DNA of 64,000 nucleotides from Symbiodinium microadriaticum (taxonomy: Eukaryota > Sar > Dinophyceae > Suessiales > Symbiodiniaceae), in contig LSRX01000508.1 of NCBI GenBank assembly GCA_001939145.1, positions 226,021 through 290,020 of the forward strand. Reading direction: 5' to 3'. The notes beneath the pieces were generated by a model. It was not told the origin of the DNA, made no database searches, and was given only the letters and a program-made list of their open reading frames with translations. This document shows, piece after piece, positions 11,971 through 21,969 of the stretch (position 1 is the stretch's first letter; each line of letters starts with the position of its first letter). A program made the translations under genes and the position numbers.

Positions 11971-12027
11971 GAAGAGGATTACCTCACAAGGGCCACGCTC
12001 ACTCGGCACCTGGCAGAGAAGCACCAG
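11971..12027 (+). CDS. Candidate exon, C2H2 zinc-finger-like
   Basis: A 57-base open segment (19 codons) between TGCAAG^G and CAG^GTGCGC reads EEDYLTRATLTRHLAEKHQ. The LxRHxxxxH ending resembles the helix of a C2H2 zinc finger. If the exon starts further left, at the CCCAG of 11,947-11,951, a Cys codon at 11,965 falls 13 residues before the first His, the usual C-to-H spacing. A second Cys would have to come from another exon. The left flank is a CCCTAAA-type array and the right flank, 20 bases on, is TTTCGGG/TTTAGGG repeat. Family call is tentative. Confidence 0.4.
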
Positions 12028-12049
12028 GTGCGCCATGTTCATCTTGATT

Positions 12050-12330
12050 TGGGTTTCGGGCTTCAGGGGTTTCGGGCTTTAGGGGTTTCGGGCTTTAGGT
12101 TTTAGGGTTTTAGGGTTTTAGGGTTTAGGGCTTTAGGGGCTTTATTTTGATTGCGCTTAGGGTTTGGAGTTTACTAAAACCCTGAAGCCGAAACCCCAGA
12201 GCCTCGAAGCTCTGAGCAAAACCCCAAAGCCCATGTCTGGCTTTAAGGGTTTAGGGTTTACGGTTTCATTTCAGGTTTAGGGTTTGGGGTTTATGGTTTA
12301 GGGTTTAGGGTTTAAGGTTGAGGGGTTGAA
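12050..12330. repeat. TTTAGGG-type telomere-like block with inverted piece
   Basis: TTTAGGG/TTTCGGG arrays at about 12,050-12,140 and 12,240-12,320, with CCCTGAAGCC-type inverted words at 12,170-12,230 between them. Confidence 0.75.
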
Positions 12331-12453
12331 ACCGATCTCCAGCTGCAAGATGTATCGAGGTCAGGAGATGTAATGCTGTCCCCTTATCGTCCCCCATAAC
12401 CCTATTCCAAACTACAAAGGCTTAAGGCCCCAACCGTTCATCCCGGCAGCGGT

Positions 12454-12524
12454 CCCCTAAACCCTAAACCCCAAACCCCAAACCCTAAACCCTAAACCCC
12501 AAGCCCTAAACCGTAAACCCCTGT
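12454..12524. repeat. CCCTAAA-type telomere-like array, left of an exon
   Basis: CCCTAAA repeats ending about 10 bases before the AG acceptor of the exon at 12,531. Confidence 0.85.
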
Positions 12525-12530
12525 GCAGAG

Positions 12531-12599
12531 GTGGAAATGGCAGAGTTTCTGGAGGGCCATCGCCATGTCCACTGCCTGCCGGGATCAAACTGGTTCCAG
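12531..12599 (+). CDS. Candidate internal exon, unknown protein
   Basis: A 69-base open segment (23 codons) starts after CAGAG^G and ends at TTCCAG^GC, so it fits an AG^G acceptor and a GC donor. It encodes VEMAEFLEGHRHVHCLPGSN followed by WFQ, which looks like real protein (Glu, His, Trp, Cys, little low complexity). It is flanked by inverted telomere-like arrays: CCCTAAA up to 12,524 on the left and TTTAGGG from 12,614 on the right. I do not recognise the family. It is one of the better exon candidates of the left block. Confidence 0.45.
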
Positions 12600-12613
12600 G
12601 CGCTCGCCTGCTT

Positions 12614-12688
12614 AGGGTTTAGGGTTTAGGGCTTAGGGGTTTAGGGTTTAGGGCTTAGGGTTTAGGGTTTAGGGTTTAGGGTCTAAAC
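12614..12688. repeat. TTTAGGG-type telomere-like array, right of an exon
   Basis: About 75 bases of TTTAGGG/TTTAGGGC starting 14 bases after the predicted GC donor at 12,600. Confidence 0.85.
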
Positions 12689-12783
12689 AGTGTTTTGCGG
12701 CAGGGTTCTATAGGCCCTGAAACCTTCAGCCAAGGTTTCAGGGGGTTGAAGGCGGCGATTGAAAAAGGCCACTGAAGTTACAA

Positions 12784-12889
12784 CTACAGCTGATGGTATA
12801 AATCCTGCATTACCTTAAGGACCTTAATCTATGGGAATTCTGGTATATTCCTTATTATGGGTAATGCAGGGTTTATATCATCAACCGTA
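12784..12889. mobile_element. MITE-like inverted-repeat element, family D
   Basis: Left end CTACAGCTGATGGTATAAAT, then CCTGCATTACC; right end GGGTAATGCAGGGTTTATAT, then CATCAACCGTA. The outer 30 bases of each end are inverted copies. Centre is AT-rich and non-coding. Confidence 0.7.
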
Positions 12890-13300
12890 TTAAGTTTGGC
12901 AGTTGGTCGTAGTGTCTCTGCAGGGCTACGTATCAGCCCTTTCGACTTGGCATCCACCTCATCTTAGTAAGCACGTTCTTATGTGTTTATGTTGTTTCTC
13001 TGTCTATCTTTCGACTTTAGAACTTACTGACTTATGCATGCGTTAATATACATGACTCCGAAGCCGATAGAGCCACTTTCCTAGGACTCCTTGTAGCGTG
13101 CGTCGAAATGCTGGGGCATTACGTAGTCATTTTCGGAAACTCCCGTGGACGGTACGAACAGCTACTGGGGTTCGGGGTTTTGGGTTTTGGGTTTAGGTTT
13201 AGGGCTAAATCTGGATAGCCCCCAAAACTAAGCCCTAAACCCCCCGACCGTACAGAGAATCGGCACTCGAAGCTGCAGCTTTTATCCCCAGGACCCTAGG
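12890..13300. other. Stretch without supported gene
   Basis: Unique sequence with a short TTTTGGG-type patch at 13,165-13,205. No exon or gene I can defend. Confidence 0.45.
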
Positions 13301-13384
13301 CACTGAAACCCTAAACCCCTCACCAAACCCTAAACCCCTAAGAAACCCCAGACCCCTAAGAATCCCTACACCCCTGAACCCAAG

Positions 13385-13468
13385 GCCCAACCTCCTCGCA
13401 ACATCGCCCCGAAGGTGGCTCAAAAGGGCCTGGTGGCACCCTGGTGCTTTCGCAGGGACGTCATGCAG
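13385..13468 (+). CDS. Candidate internal exon, unknown protein
   Basis: An 84-base open segment (28 codons, phase 0 at both ends) starts after CCCAAG^G and ends at ATGCAG^GC. It encodes AQPPRNIAPKVAQKGLVAPW followed by CFRRDVMQ. The composition is that of a normal folded protein. A degenerate CCCTAAA-type tract (about 13,300-13,380) runs into the acceptor. The phase agrees with the exon at 12,531-12,599, so both could belong to one + strand gene. Function unknown. Confidence 0.4.
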
Positions 13469-13525
13469 GCCTGCCGGCTGCCATTTTCGCAGAGAGGAAC
13501 TTCGGCATTCACGGTTTCGGGGGTT

Positions 13526-13658
13526 TATACTATAATATACCAAAATATACCATAATATACTAGAGTATACCAGAGTATACTAGAATATACTATGCTATAC
13601 TATAGTATACGATAATGTACAAAAATTATACTATACTATTCTATAGTATACTATATAT
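13526..13658. repeat. TATAC/TATAAT short tandem repeat
   Basis: About 130 bases of TATACTATAATATACCA-like words with a period near 10 and many self-complementary TATA steps; it can form hairpins. Non-coding. Confidence 0.8.
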
Positions 13659-14256
13659 GGTTTAGGGTTTAAGGGGAGGTTTCGGACTTCAGGATTTTGG
13701 GGTTTAGGCCTGCAGGGTGCGGCTTTGAGCACAGGGCCCCAGGTGTAGGGCCTCAGGGGATTTTGGACCCAACAGCCAGGATCCTCGGGCGGCTTTTTTA
13801 TAGGGGTTGCAGCTTCATCGTTGCACTGCTTAGTCCCCTGAGCCCTGACTACAAGATATGGTGATGGGATGGCGGGATGAAGGGATGGTTGATAGATGCC
13901 GGCAGGCATGGTGAATGGGTCCAGTGCACGTAGCAAAATGAGATGCGCTTGAGGGATTCAGGTTACAATATCCCTCTCAAATCCAAAGCATGCAGCCCAT
14001 GCTTCTCGAGTCTTCGGATTGTCCATTTCTATGGCTTGGACAGGAGTGCTCCGTTTCATGCGCAGCTCGCTTGGGTGAGGGAGTTGAAAAGTGTCTAGGG
14101 TGAATGGTTTAAGGTTCAGGTTTTGGGGTTCTTAATTTAAACAACCCTTGACCCTATGGAGGTTTACAATAAGGTTTGGGGGTTCCCAAGTAAAACCATT
14201 CCGTGACCCTAGAGGTTTAGGGTTTGTTTGGCCTCAAACCCGTCTAGGATCATAAG
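13659..14256. other. Stretch without supported gene
   Basis: A TTTAGGG-type patch at 13,660-13,680, then unique sequence with a 101-residue minus ORF that has no recognisable feature, then telomere-like words at 14,105-14,230. Confidence 0.4.
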
Positions 14257-14298
14257 GCTCTTCAGGTGCAAGGCGAGCTGTTCAACACAGCTGAAGAG
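14257..14298 (+). CDS. Possible short exon, unknown protein
   Basis: A 42-base open segment after ATAAG^G reads ALQVQGELFNTAEE before GAG^GTGCAG. It is short and could be chance. It is listed because strand, acceptor form and phase match the neighbouring + strand candidates. Confidence 0.22.
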
Positions 14299-14503
14299 GT
14301 GCAGATGAGATCGAAAACCTTGCAGACTTAACGTCAAAAGCCCTATACCCTACAACCCTCAACCAGCAAAGCCGTGATCGTCACAACACCTTGAAGCCCT
14401 AAACCCTAAACCCAAAACCCCTTAACCCTAAACCCTACTGAAGAGCCCTCAACTCCCACAGCTTAAAAATCCTGAAGACCACGCGAAAAAGCCTGGGCGA
14501 GAG

Positions 14504-14578
14504 GCATTTCGCCGGGTGAGCCGCTGGTGGACCACCTTGGATCCGCGGAACTTTGTGGTACCCGAGGAATGGTGGGGG
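14504..14578 (+). CDS. Candidate internal exon, Trp-rich, unknown protein
   Basis: After GAGAG^G an open frame of 25 codons encodes AFRRVSRWWTTLDPRN, then FVVPEEWWG, and meets GGG^GTCAGA; a later GC donor near 14,588 is also possible. Four Trp codons and the PEEWW word make this frame look like real protein, although a second + frame over the same bases is also open and not absurd. The left flank is CCCTAAA-type repeat (14,397-14,430). Family not recognised. Confidence 0.3.
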
Positions 14579-14800
14579 GTCAGATCTGCGCAGAAGTTGG
14601 GGTTCAGGGTTTCGCTGAACCCCATAAAACCTACTTTATTTTTGGGGGGCCTAACCAATTCTGCTTTTTTTTTACAGGATCTTAGGCAGTAGGTTATGCG
14701 CTAAGGTGGGGGAGTTGGGGTTTAGGATCTAGTTTAGGAATTGGAGCTTAGGACTTAGGGAGTGGGTGCGAGGTCGAGAGCTTAAGAGCCGGGGAATTAA

Positions 14801-14896
14801 TGTAGGGGCCTTAATAATCAGAATAGGGCTTTGGGGGCTCTTTATTGTAAGTATAGTATAATATAGCCCAAACCCTATTCAATTTTTAAGGCCCTA
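14801..14896. mobile_element. MITE-like inverted-repeat element, family A
   Basis: Left end TGTAGGGGCCTTAATAATCA, then GAATAGGG; right end CCCTATTCAATTTTTAAGGC, then CCTA. Centre has TATTGTAAGTATAGTATAAT. Same family as 25,113-25,216. Confidence 0.7.
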
Positions 14897-16072
14897 GATT
14901 AGGTGTCGGCTTCAGATGTTTCAACCGTTTGCGCGGGGAGGGTGGTGGGGCGGTGGTGTCAGGGGCACTTTATGCACGGACGATGCAGGTTCATACATGC
15001 ACAATCATGTACATACACCTCGTACTTGACCAGTTCACGCACATATGATGTGTTTCGATAGGTGTTGAACCTTGCATCGTAGAGAGCCCTGCTTGATCTA
15101 GTTAATGCTATAGTATAGTACACTGTAAATATACTTACTCGTATATTCGATTATCGCTATACTTAATGAACATCTACGTAGTTTCAGCCTCTCTTTAGCT
15201 TAGGCTGTCTGGATATTCCTCGGCCATTGGGCAGGGCATAGAGTTTAGGAGGGTTTGGGCTCGGGGTAAACCTGGGGCTTAACGGTTTGGGGTAGGGCTT
15301 CGAGGGCTTAAGGGGTCCACACTGTGGAGTTTGGGGTTGGGGTATGGGATTGAGGGGTCACGTGAATCAACCGTGATTCTGCCCTCCAGCCGAATCTCTA
15401 GAGCCGATTTCTTACGCTGGAAAGGTGTGGCGGTTGAGGTAAAGCGTTCTGGGGCAGGCTTGTGCATGCGCCCTGAGTATTCACAACCCTACAGGTCCCG
15501 AAGTGCCTATGGCTCACAATTTAACTGTTTGGGGCTTCGGATTCGGGGCTTTCGGACTAAAACATGCGAAGCACAGGATGAGAATGAAAACGCCACCAGA
15601 ATCGTAGTAGTTTTTGGCGAATTCTTCAGGGCCCTGCGCCCCTGCTTAAAGCCGTGCATTCTCACGGATCCCCTTCCCGAACACTGCCTCGCATCAGGAG
15701 GGGACGTTCCTCGCGCTCTTCCGGAACGGAGCAGCTACTTTCCTTGTTGAGTCCCTGTCATCCATATCCTTAGCCTGCAGGCAAAACGCACCCTAAACAA
15801 AATCTTAAACCTTCAACACAAGTCTAACCTCTCAAACCCCTTAACCCTGAACCCTAAACCCAAAGAACCTAAAGGCCCCAGAAACACCAAAAGAGCCAGC
15901 GCTGGTGACGTTCGGCAAGGGTGAGAGCAGGAACCCTATTCAAACGTTCACGGCCCCGATATCATACCTTTTGATGGTAAACCCTTGTGGAACCCTTTGA
16001 GGAACCCTCACAGGGAGCCTTATTCTATTCATTGAAGCCCCTTCTGTTGGACACAGATGCTTCAGCTCTTCA
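14897..16072. other. Stretch without supported gene
   Basis: Mostly unique. A 139-residue + ORF at 15,331-15,750 lacks any motif and has a shifting composition, so I do not call it. CCCTAAA-type patch at 15,833-15,860. Confidence 0.4.
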
Positions 16073-16096
16073 CTAAACCCTAAACCCTAAACCCAG

Positions 16097-16166
16097 GCTG
16101 GGATCATGCCGTGGGACTCGGACTTCGATGTCAAGCTGTACACCGAAGCGGACATCACAATGGAAG
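16097..16166 (+). CDS. Candidate exon of a LicD/fukutin-type phosphotransferase
   Basis: A 70-base open segment (23 codons plus one base) runs from CCCAG^G to GGAAG^GC. It encodes AGIMPWDSDFDVKLYTEADI followed by TME. The GIMPWDxDFD core is the hallmark metal/nucleotide-binding signature of the LicD family (LicD, fukutin and FKRP relatives), in which Asp residues of the PWDxDxD motif are catalytic. What I see is only this motif exon; the rest of the domain was not found. A CCCTAAA tract at 16,075-16,093 supplies the C-rich run and the AG acceptor itself. The exon could be part of a live gene or an isolated relic. Confidence 0.5.
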
Positions 16167-16596
16167 GCACCTGTCTGAAATTTCGCTCAGTGTTCGGTCT
16201 GTGCCCTAGAATATACTGTCCACAGAACAAGTAGGAATTTTAACATAATATGGCTCTTGCTTAGCAGAACCACGGGCTTTCTAGACTTACCATGCTTCTA
16301 AGACTTCCTTGTCTTGCCGGATACTTATCGCACACTTCCTCCGACGGGGTTATCATGGCTGAGGGCTTTTCACTCTGGGAGGCTTCATGAACCGGACGCA
16401 GGAGCCTGCGTTCCAATCCATCGGGATGCTCGGCTGGAGGTGTTTTTTCAGGCAGGGGTCCGCAAAGGAAAGCCGTGAGGTTGTAGGGATGCTTCAACTT
16501 TCGGGTTTTAGACAAAGGGTTCCGATTGCGATGCAGCGTTTTGGATTCGGGTTAGGCTTTCCCGTCTGGTCCCTTCCCCGCGAGCCCAATACCCCA

Positions 16597-16672
16597 TGAA
16601 TTAAGGAACATAGCCTCAAATTATAAGGGGCTTACTATTATGATTTAGGGGTCTATTCCTTAATTAAGGGGT
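16597..16672. mobile_element. Short palindromic element
   Basis: ATGAATTAAGGAACATAG at the left is answered by CTATTCCTTAATTAAGG at the right, around a 40-base centre with AAATTATAAGGGG and TTATGATTTAGGGG. It resembles the other MITE-like elements but matches none of families A-D clearly. Confidence 0.5.
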
Positions 16673-16859
16673 CTTGGGCCCTCTGTGGGTTCTGGCTTCC
16701 AGCTTGAACACCCCGGCTACACTGTGCAAGGATCGAAGCCTTTGCTTACGACGGCTGCGGCCAGGCAGGATCTTGCGCTGGAATCTTCACCCGGGGTTTA
16801 GGCTTAGGAGCAGTGTATTTCCACACCGTCCGCTATCACTGCATGAGCTTTTCTATGGG

Positions 16860-16910
16860 TGGTTCTCTCAATTAGGGTCCCTTTTGGGGTCCTTCTTATA
16901 AGGATGATTT
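16860..16910. mobile_element. Partial family B element
   Basis: GGTTCTCTCAATTAGGGTCC, then CTTTTGGGGTCCTTCTTATAAGGATG, matches the left half of family B; the right half is missing. A (TA)n tract follows at 16,955-16,977. Confidence 0.5.
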
Positions 16911-17084
16911 TTCGTATCATTACGATAATAGTCTTGTTTTGTACACACAGATCTCTATATATATATATATATATATCGGGCGGTAATGCTTCTTGTTGGT
17001 ATTCATATTAGTATTACTCTTCTTCTTGTTACTGTCATTCCTACTGTCATTCCTATTCTGAGTCTCGCTTTGGGCACATGGCAG

Positions 17085-17164
17085 GACAACTACGTCCTAT
17101 TGCGGCAGGCGAGCATTGTACACCACATCGGCGGCTTGGCGCAGAACAACTCGCTTTGGGCGGT
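17085..17164 (+). CDS. Candidate internal exon, unknown protein
   Basis: An 80-base open segment (26 codons plus two bases) starts after GGCAG^G and ends at a canonical donor GTAAGT. It encodes DNYVLLRQASIVHHIGGLAQ followed by NNSLWA and a split codon. The SIVHHIG...SLW pattern looks like a conserved motif and is loosely like the QHIGxHSSLW-type segments of some glycosyltransferases, but I cannot assign it. It lies 0.9 kb after the LicD-type exon on the same strand, so one gene is possible. Confidence 0.5.
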
Positions 17165-17699
17165 GTAAGTATGATCCGCACATCTGCAGTCCGCCCAACT
17201 CCTCCGCCCAGGGGACGCCTACGTGCGCTGTGGACGGCCGAGGCAGTTGCGATCTTGCGCTGAGATGCAGTTTAGGGCTTTGTGGCACAAGATCGTTTCA
17301 GTTTAGAGGGTTTTTCAAGACTCCAGTTAAGCTGAAGGGCCCAAACATTGGACCCCATAACCCTGTAGATGCTCATCATCATTCCCACCAACTTACATGC
17401 TGGACAACTGGATTGCGATGCATCTTAGTCTGCCTCTAGCGGGCTAGACCGCTAGGACAGAGAAGCTACTCTAGGAAGCTACCGGTGCTTAGGGGTCTTG
17501 TTGAAAAGCTAGGGAGAAGTTAGAAGCTGCCACTCTCGTCGTCCAACATCTTCTTCCCCTCTAGGAACCCGGTTGTAGCTGTATGATCATCGCCTCTGCA
17601 TAGCAGAGTCGAAGCTTCCGAGGCTGCATAGGACCAACGTAGTTTTTAAGTTCAAGGGCTCAGGGGCTTAGGGCCTAGGGTTGAGGCTTTAGGGTAATC

Positions 17700-17822
17700 T
17701 CACCCAAAAAAGGAAAGGATCCCTAAACCCACAAAAAAGTAAGGATCCCTAAACTCACCAAAAAGTAAGGATCCCTAAAAAGTAAGGATCCCTAAACTCA
17801 CAAAAAAGTAAAAAAAATCCCT
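17700..17822. repeat. Minisatellite, about 27-bp unit
   Basis: Four to five copies of a unit containing AAAAAGTAAGGATCCCTAAA plus CTCACC, a hybrid of a GGATCC word with the CCCTAAA repeat. Confidence 0.8.
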
Positions 17823-18104
17823 AAACCCCTAAACCCTTCAACCCTCCCTTCCCGAAAGGCTTTTAGGGGTAATCCGACTCCGAGGGGCCAAGAGTTCTGA
17901 AGCTCCACCAAAGCTCCAACAAGAGAGGGTGTCATAAGGGTTTAGGGTTTATATACAGAGGGGTGCCATAAGGACTCTTTCTTCGGGTGACTTAAAAGGG
18001 AGTCTTTCTGGGTTTCAGACGAAACTCTTCCGAAACCATTGGTTTGAGAATTGTGGGTTGGCGCCGGCCGGTGTTCAGGTGATTTTCGACACCACTAACT
18101 CCTA

Positions 18105-18370
18105 CCAAAGCGCAAACCCTAATCCCCAAACCTCAAACCTCTAATCCCCAAGCCAAAACCCTAAACCCCTAAGACCCCTAAACCCTAAACCCCTCAACCC
18201 TAAACCTCAAAACCTTAAAGAATACACCCAAAAACCCCAAAACCTTAAACCCTAAACCCCAAAACCCTAAATCATAAAACTCTTAAACCCTAAACCCTGA
18301 AACCCTTAAACCCTAAACCCTGAAACCCTAAACCCTAAACCTTAAAGCCTCAACCCCTGAACACTGAGCC
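18105..18370. repeat. CCCTAAA-type telomere-like array
   Basis: About 260 bases of CCCTAAA with CCCCAAA, CCTTAAA and CCCTGAA variants; the opposite orientation (TTTTGGG/TTTAGGG) follows at 18,450-18,565. Confidence 0.85.
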
Positions 18371-18569
18371 TTCAAAAGGCAGGAGCATCCCTGGAGAGCG
18401 ATGCTTTTTGGGACGGAGTGTCTCTCCTAGAGCCAGGTTTTTGACCAAAGAGGTAGGGTTTTTGGGTTCTTGGGGTTTAGGGTTTTGGTTTTTGGGGTTT
18501 TGGGTTTTGGGTTTAGGGCGTAGGGTTAGGGTTTTTTGGGTTTAGGGCGGAGGGTTAGGGTTTTTTGGG

Positions 18570-18934
18570 TTTAAGGAGTCTTTCAAAATCACGTCAAGAT
18601 GCGGTGTATTATAGCCAGATAGTTATATAGACTTTGGAGTACGCAGTATAGCAATATAGTTATACATCCAAGTACCCAATGCATTGACAGTTTTCTGTCG
18701 TGTCGCAGTGATGTTTCGGGGTAGGCGACAGAAGCCTTGAGATGCGTGTGCCATTCCAACAAGTTGGGGATTTAGGGTTTAATACGTGCTCCGCATTAAT
18801 AAGTACCCCTATATTTACAGGTTTTTGTTCCGGAAATCCTGGTTTTGCACAATTCAGGAAAAAAAACCATATTTAAGGGAAAAAGCATTCCTTAACTGTT
18901 AACCAAAATTGTTGGAGTCGGCGATGGGAGTGGG
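18570..18934. other. Stretch without supported gene
   Basis: Unique AT-moderate sequence. Around 18,835-18,895 there are AACCATATTTAAGGG/CATTCCTTAACTG words suggesting a decayed inverted-repeat element. Confidence 0.35.
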
Positions 18935-19212
18935 GAGCCCAAAACTTATTACTTTTCTGCAATGAGAGGCTTAGTGGAAGCTTAAAACTTACTACTTTAC
19001 TGCAATGTAGAGGCCCAGTAGAGGCTTAAATCTTACTATTTTGCCCCCAATTAGAGGCCCAGTAGACCCAGTAGAGACTTCAAATCTACTACTGTACTGC
19101 AATAAGAGGTGTAGTAGAGACATAAAACTTAATTACCACTTTCCTGCAATGAGAGGCCTTGTAGAGACTCAAAACTTACTACTTTACTGCCACTAGAGGC
19201 ATAGTAGAGGCG
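18935..19212. repeat. Minisatellite, about 47-bp unit
   Basis: About six diverged copies of a unit built around CTTAAAACTTACTACTTTAC, then TGCAATGAGAGGCCCAGTAGAGG. Copies differ by 10-25 percent and vary in length by several bases. Non-coding. Confidence 0.8.
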
Positions 19213-19755
19213 AGCTGCAACACTTTGGTTCCGACCTGGGCCCGAAAGCATCCGATCATTCCGTCCTGACCAACCCCTTACGGGGGCTCCGGGGAGCAGG
19301 GGTTCTCCGGATTTATAAATCCTCCAGATTCATAGGCCGTTGCCTCTGCCAGCTTTCGCGGCCCAGGATTAGTACTACAATTAGCACTAGTCTTTTTACT
19401 ACTTATTACTATCCTGACCAATCACTGCCATGTTTCCAACCGACCAACCGACTCGACCCCCCAATTAATCGTGCGGTCTGATAAATCTAGGGGGGGCCAC
19501 CCATACGGAACATGGATTAGGGTTTGGGGATTAGGGTTTAAGGTGTGGGGTTTAGGGCTTACGGTTTTGCGAAAAGTATCAGCACCTGCATGCATGGGGT
19601 CTGGCTTGGACCGGTTTTCGAGAAGCCCTGATCAAGCCCTACATCCTCCAATTTGGATCCAACCTGGGTCTAGGGTTCAGGGTTTAGGGCTGAATCTGCA
19701 CAGATAAATCCGAAGCTTGAACCCTAAACCCGAAACCCTAAATCCAGCAGCTAAG

Positions 19756-19837
19756 GGTGAGCCTTGGTCCAGACCACTTGCAGCACATCTTCTTCACGCG
19801 ATACAAGACGCCCGTGCAGAAGCTCTTTGGCACCCTG
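19756..19837 (+). CDS. Candidate internal exon, unknown protein
   Basis: After CTAAG^G, one base plus 27 codons encode VSLGPDHLQHIFFTRYKTPV followed by QKLFGTL, up to CTG^GCTTC (GC donor). The amphipathic, aromatic-rich sequence looks like genuine protein. A CCCTAAA-type patch (19,717-19,742) ends about a dozen bases before the acceptor. Family not recognised. Confidence 0.42.
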
Positions 19838-20228
19838 GCTTCAAGTTTTGGGTGTGGGGTTTGGGGTGTGGGGGTGTCATAACCTGAGAAAACGCTGCAA
19901 GAGCTTCAAAGACAACGGCAACAAGCACAACCCTCATCAACACCAATAAAGAGACTTAGTGATTCGACCGGGCAAGCAGATAGTTTCTGTAGGCTCTTTG
20001 CGGAGCTTCAGCCTACATCTTCATCTTCTTCACCGCTCACCGAGTCTGAGCCCTAAACCCTAAGCTCTAAGCCTTAAAGTTAAAGGGCTCTTATGGTCCA
20101 TGATTTTGCTGGGGCTGGGTAAAATATAGGGGCCTTAATACTTAGAATAGGGGCCTTGGGGGCATGTGCCAGTGCTGTGAAAAGAATTGTCAAAGCAAAA
20201 CGGCCAAAGTTGCACCCTGAAGCCTCGT

Positions 20229-20331
20229 TGGGTAGTTCTCTACATTCGGGTCCCTTATACGGTCCTTGCAGAAGGGTGTCGCATTAGATCGGGAACCCAG
20301 AAAGGGACCCTAATGTATAGAGAACTACCTA
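20229..20331. mobile_element. MITE-like inverted-repeat element, family B
   Basis: TTGGGTAGTTCTCTACATTC at the left and TGTATAGAGAACTACCTA at the right are inverted copies, followed inward by GGGTCCC and GGGACCC. A half family A element precedes it at 20,125-20,165. Confidence 0.75.
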
Positions 20332-20407
20332 GATTTTGGCAACGTGGAGTTTGTTGTCGTGGGGCTTGCAGGCTTCAGCCCTGCAAACTAACCAATAGGC
20401 CCCCATA

Positions 20408-20516
20408 ATATAGGGGCCTTAATAATTAGAATAGGGTTTTGGGGCCCATTATACTACACTTATAATAAGGAACCCCCAAGATAGTAATTATTGGTAATTA
20501 TTTAGGCCCCTACATT
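20408..20516. mobile_element. MITE-like inverted-repeat element, family A
   Basis: ATAGGGGCCTTAATAATTAG at the left and GGTAATTATTTAGGCCCCTA at the right, around ATTATACTACACTTATAATA. Good full-length copy. Confidence 0.75.
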
Positions 20517-20535
20517 CCTCAAGCCATGGTTCGAG

Positions 20536-20607
20536 GGGACGGCATCCCCCTGCAGTGCTTCCACACGGGGCATAATGCCTGCATGCCCGCAGCTTGGATG
20601 CGCAAAG
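20536..20607 (+). CDS. Possible exon, unknown protein
   Basis: After TTCGAG^G two bases plus 23 codons read DGIPLQCFHTGHNACMPAAW followed by MRK, and end at AAAG^GC. It lies 20 bases right of a family A element. Plausible but unsupported by a family match. Confidence 0.28.
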
Positions 20608-21837
20608 GCTGTTTTTTTTTTTTGTTTTATGGCGTTTCATGCTTAGGGATCCTTCGTGTCTTCAGTGGCTAATACGGGGGTTGAGTTGGAACCCTAAACC
20701 CTAAACCCTAAAGGTGATTGGGGCTCCAACTTCCAAGACGGTTCATGGTGTTTCTGCCTTCGAGGTTTGAAGGCTTAGACCGGAAGCCGAAAGCCACATA
20801 AAGCCCGTCACGCCTAGCACCTCCCAAGCACTAGACCGCGAACCTTAAACAAACCTCAAGCCAATAGCTGTTTCAACGCTCGGCACCTCAGATGCCAAGC
20901 CTCCAAAGATTAGACTGAGGGTACAGGGCTTCGGGTTCAGGTGGCAGGGGTAAACGCGCTTGTAGGAATTCGGATCCGTATAATCGGGGACCATGTTCGA
21001 CCGAGAATCCCACGCCCAACTCTGTTGAACATCTGGAGTGGCCACTGGCTGAGACAGGTTGCCACCTACATACATACTCAATAGCCGCAGAGCTCCAATA
21101 GCCTGGAACTGCACGGAAATGTGATGCCTGCTGCACCGTAATTTTGGTTTAGGACTTACTGCATGTATGGTTCCTGCTCAGCATGTTGAGCAAATTCAGC
21201 AAAACCTTAAGCGACCTGACGTCAACAAGACTAGACAAGCCCAAATCGAAGCTTCAACTCCCATACCCGGAACCGTCGGTTGACAAAGACCCTAGCTACT
21301 AGAAGCCCTATAGTAGCCGTCGGCCCCGAACAAGATTCGCACCCCTGAACACAGAATGAGTTGTTCTGAAAGGATGTCTCCTTTTTAGTTTTGGTTCCTG
21401 CAGGAGGTCAGTTCAACGAATACAGTATGTCTTAAGCAGGTAGCCCGCATCTCGAACAGCGTTACAACCTTGTACATGCCCAGAAGCATGGCAGAATTAG
21501 GGGCACTCCAGCTACAAAGCTAAGGATATGTCATCAATCACAACCACGCTATCGAAAAAGACCAGCAATGACAATAATCAATAATTACTGTTATGTAGTA
21601 CAGCAGAACCAGTAGAGAGTCCGCCAACCTAGAGCTCGAAACCGTGTAGTCGCCAAATTAACGGCAAAGTGCTGCTCGAGGACTGCACCAACACCTCGGC
21701 GCCTTGCGAATTCCCGGATCTCTCTGGGAAAATGGGGCCCTACGGTTTTTGGGGGGAAGTTAGCGGGTTTCGGCGTGTTCAGGGTTGCCGAGGGCCTTTC
21801 AGAGATTGGGGTTGTCCTAAAGAGTTGGGGCTTGTCT

Positions 21838-21930
21838 AGGAGCCTAAGTGGTTACCCATAGTAATTTTGGGCGGTTCCTTGTCATCATAAGTATAGTATA
21901 ATATACCCCAGAACTCTGTTCGATTCATCA
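21838..21930. mobile_element. Decayed family A element
   Basis: The CATAAGTATAGTATAATATA centre and the ATTCATCAAGGCCCCT right end are recognisable; the left arm is badly diverged. Confidence 0.4.
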
Positions 21931-21969
21931 AGGCCCCTCAGGGGGGGGGTCGGGGGTTTGTTCGCGGCT

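Noticed and set aside
15331-15750. 139-codon + ORF
   Set aside because: No recognisable motif, no repeat-flanked exon structure, composition shifts along its length.
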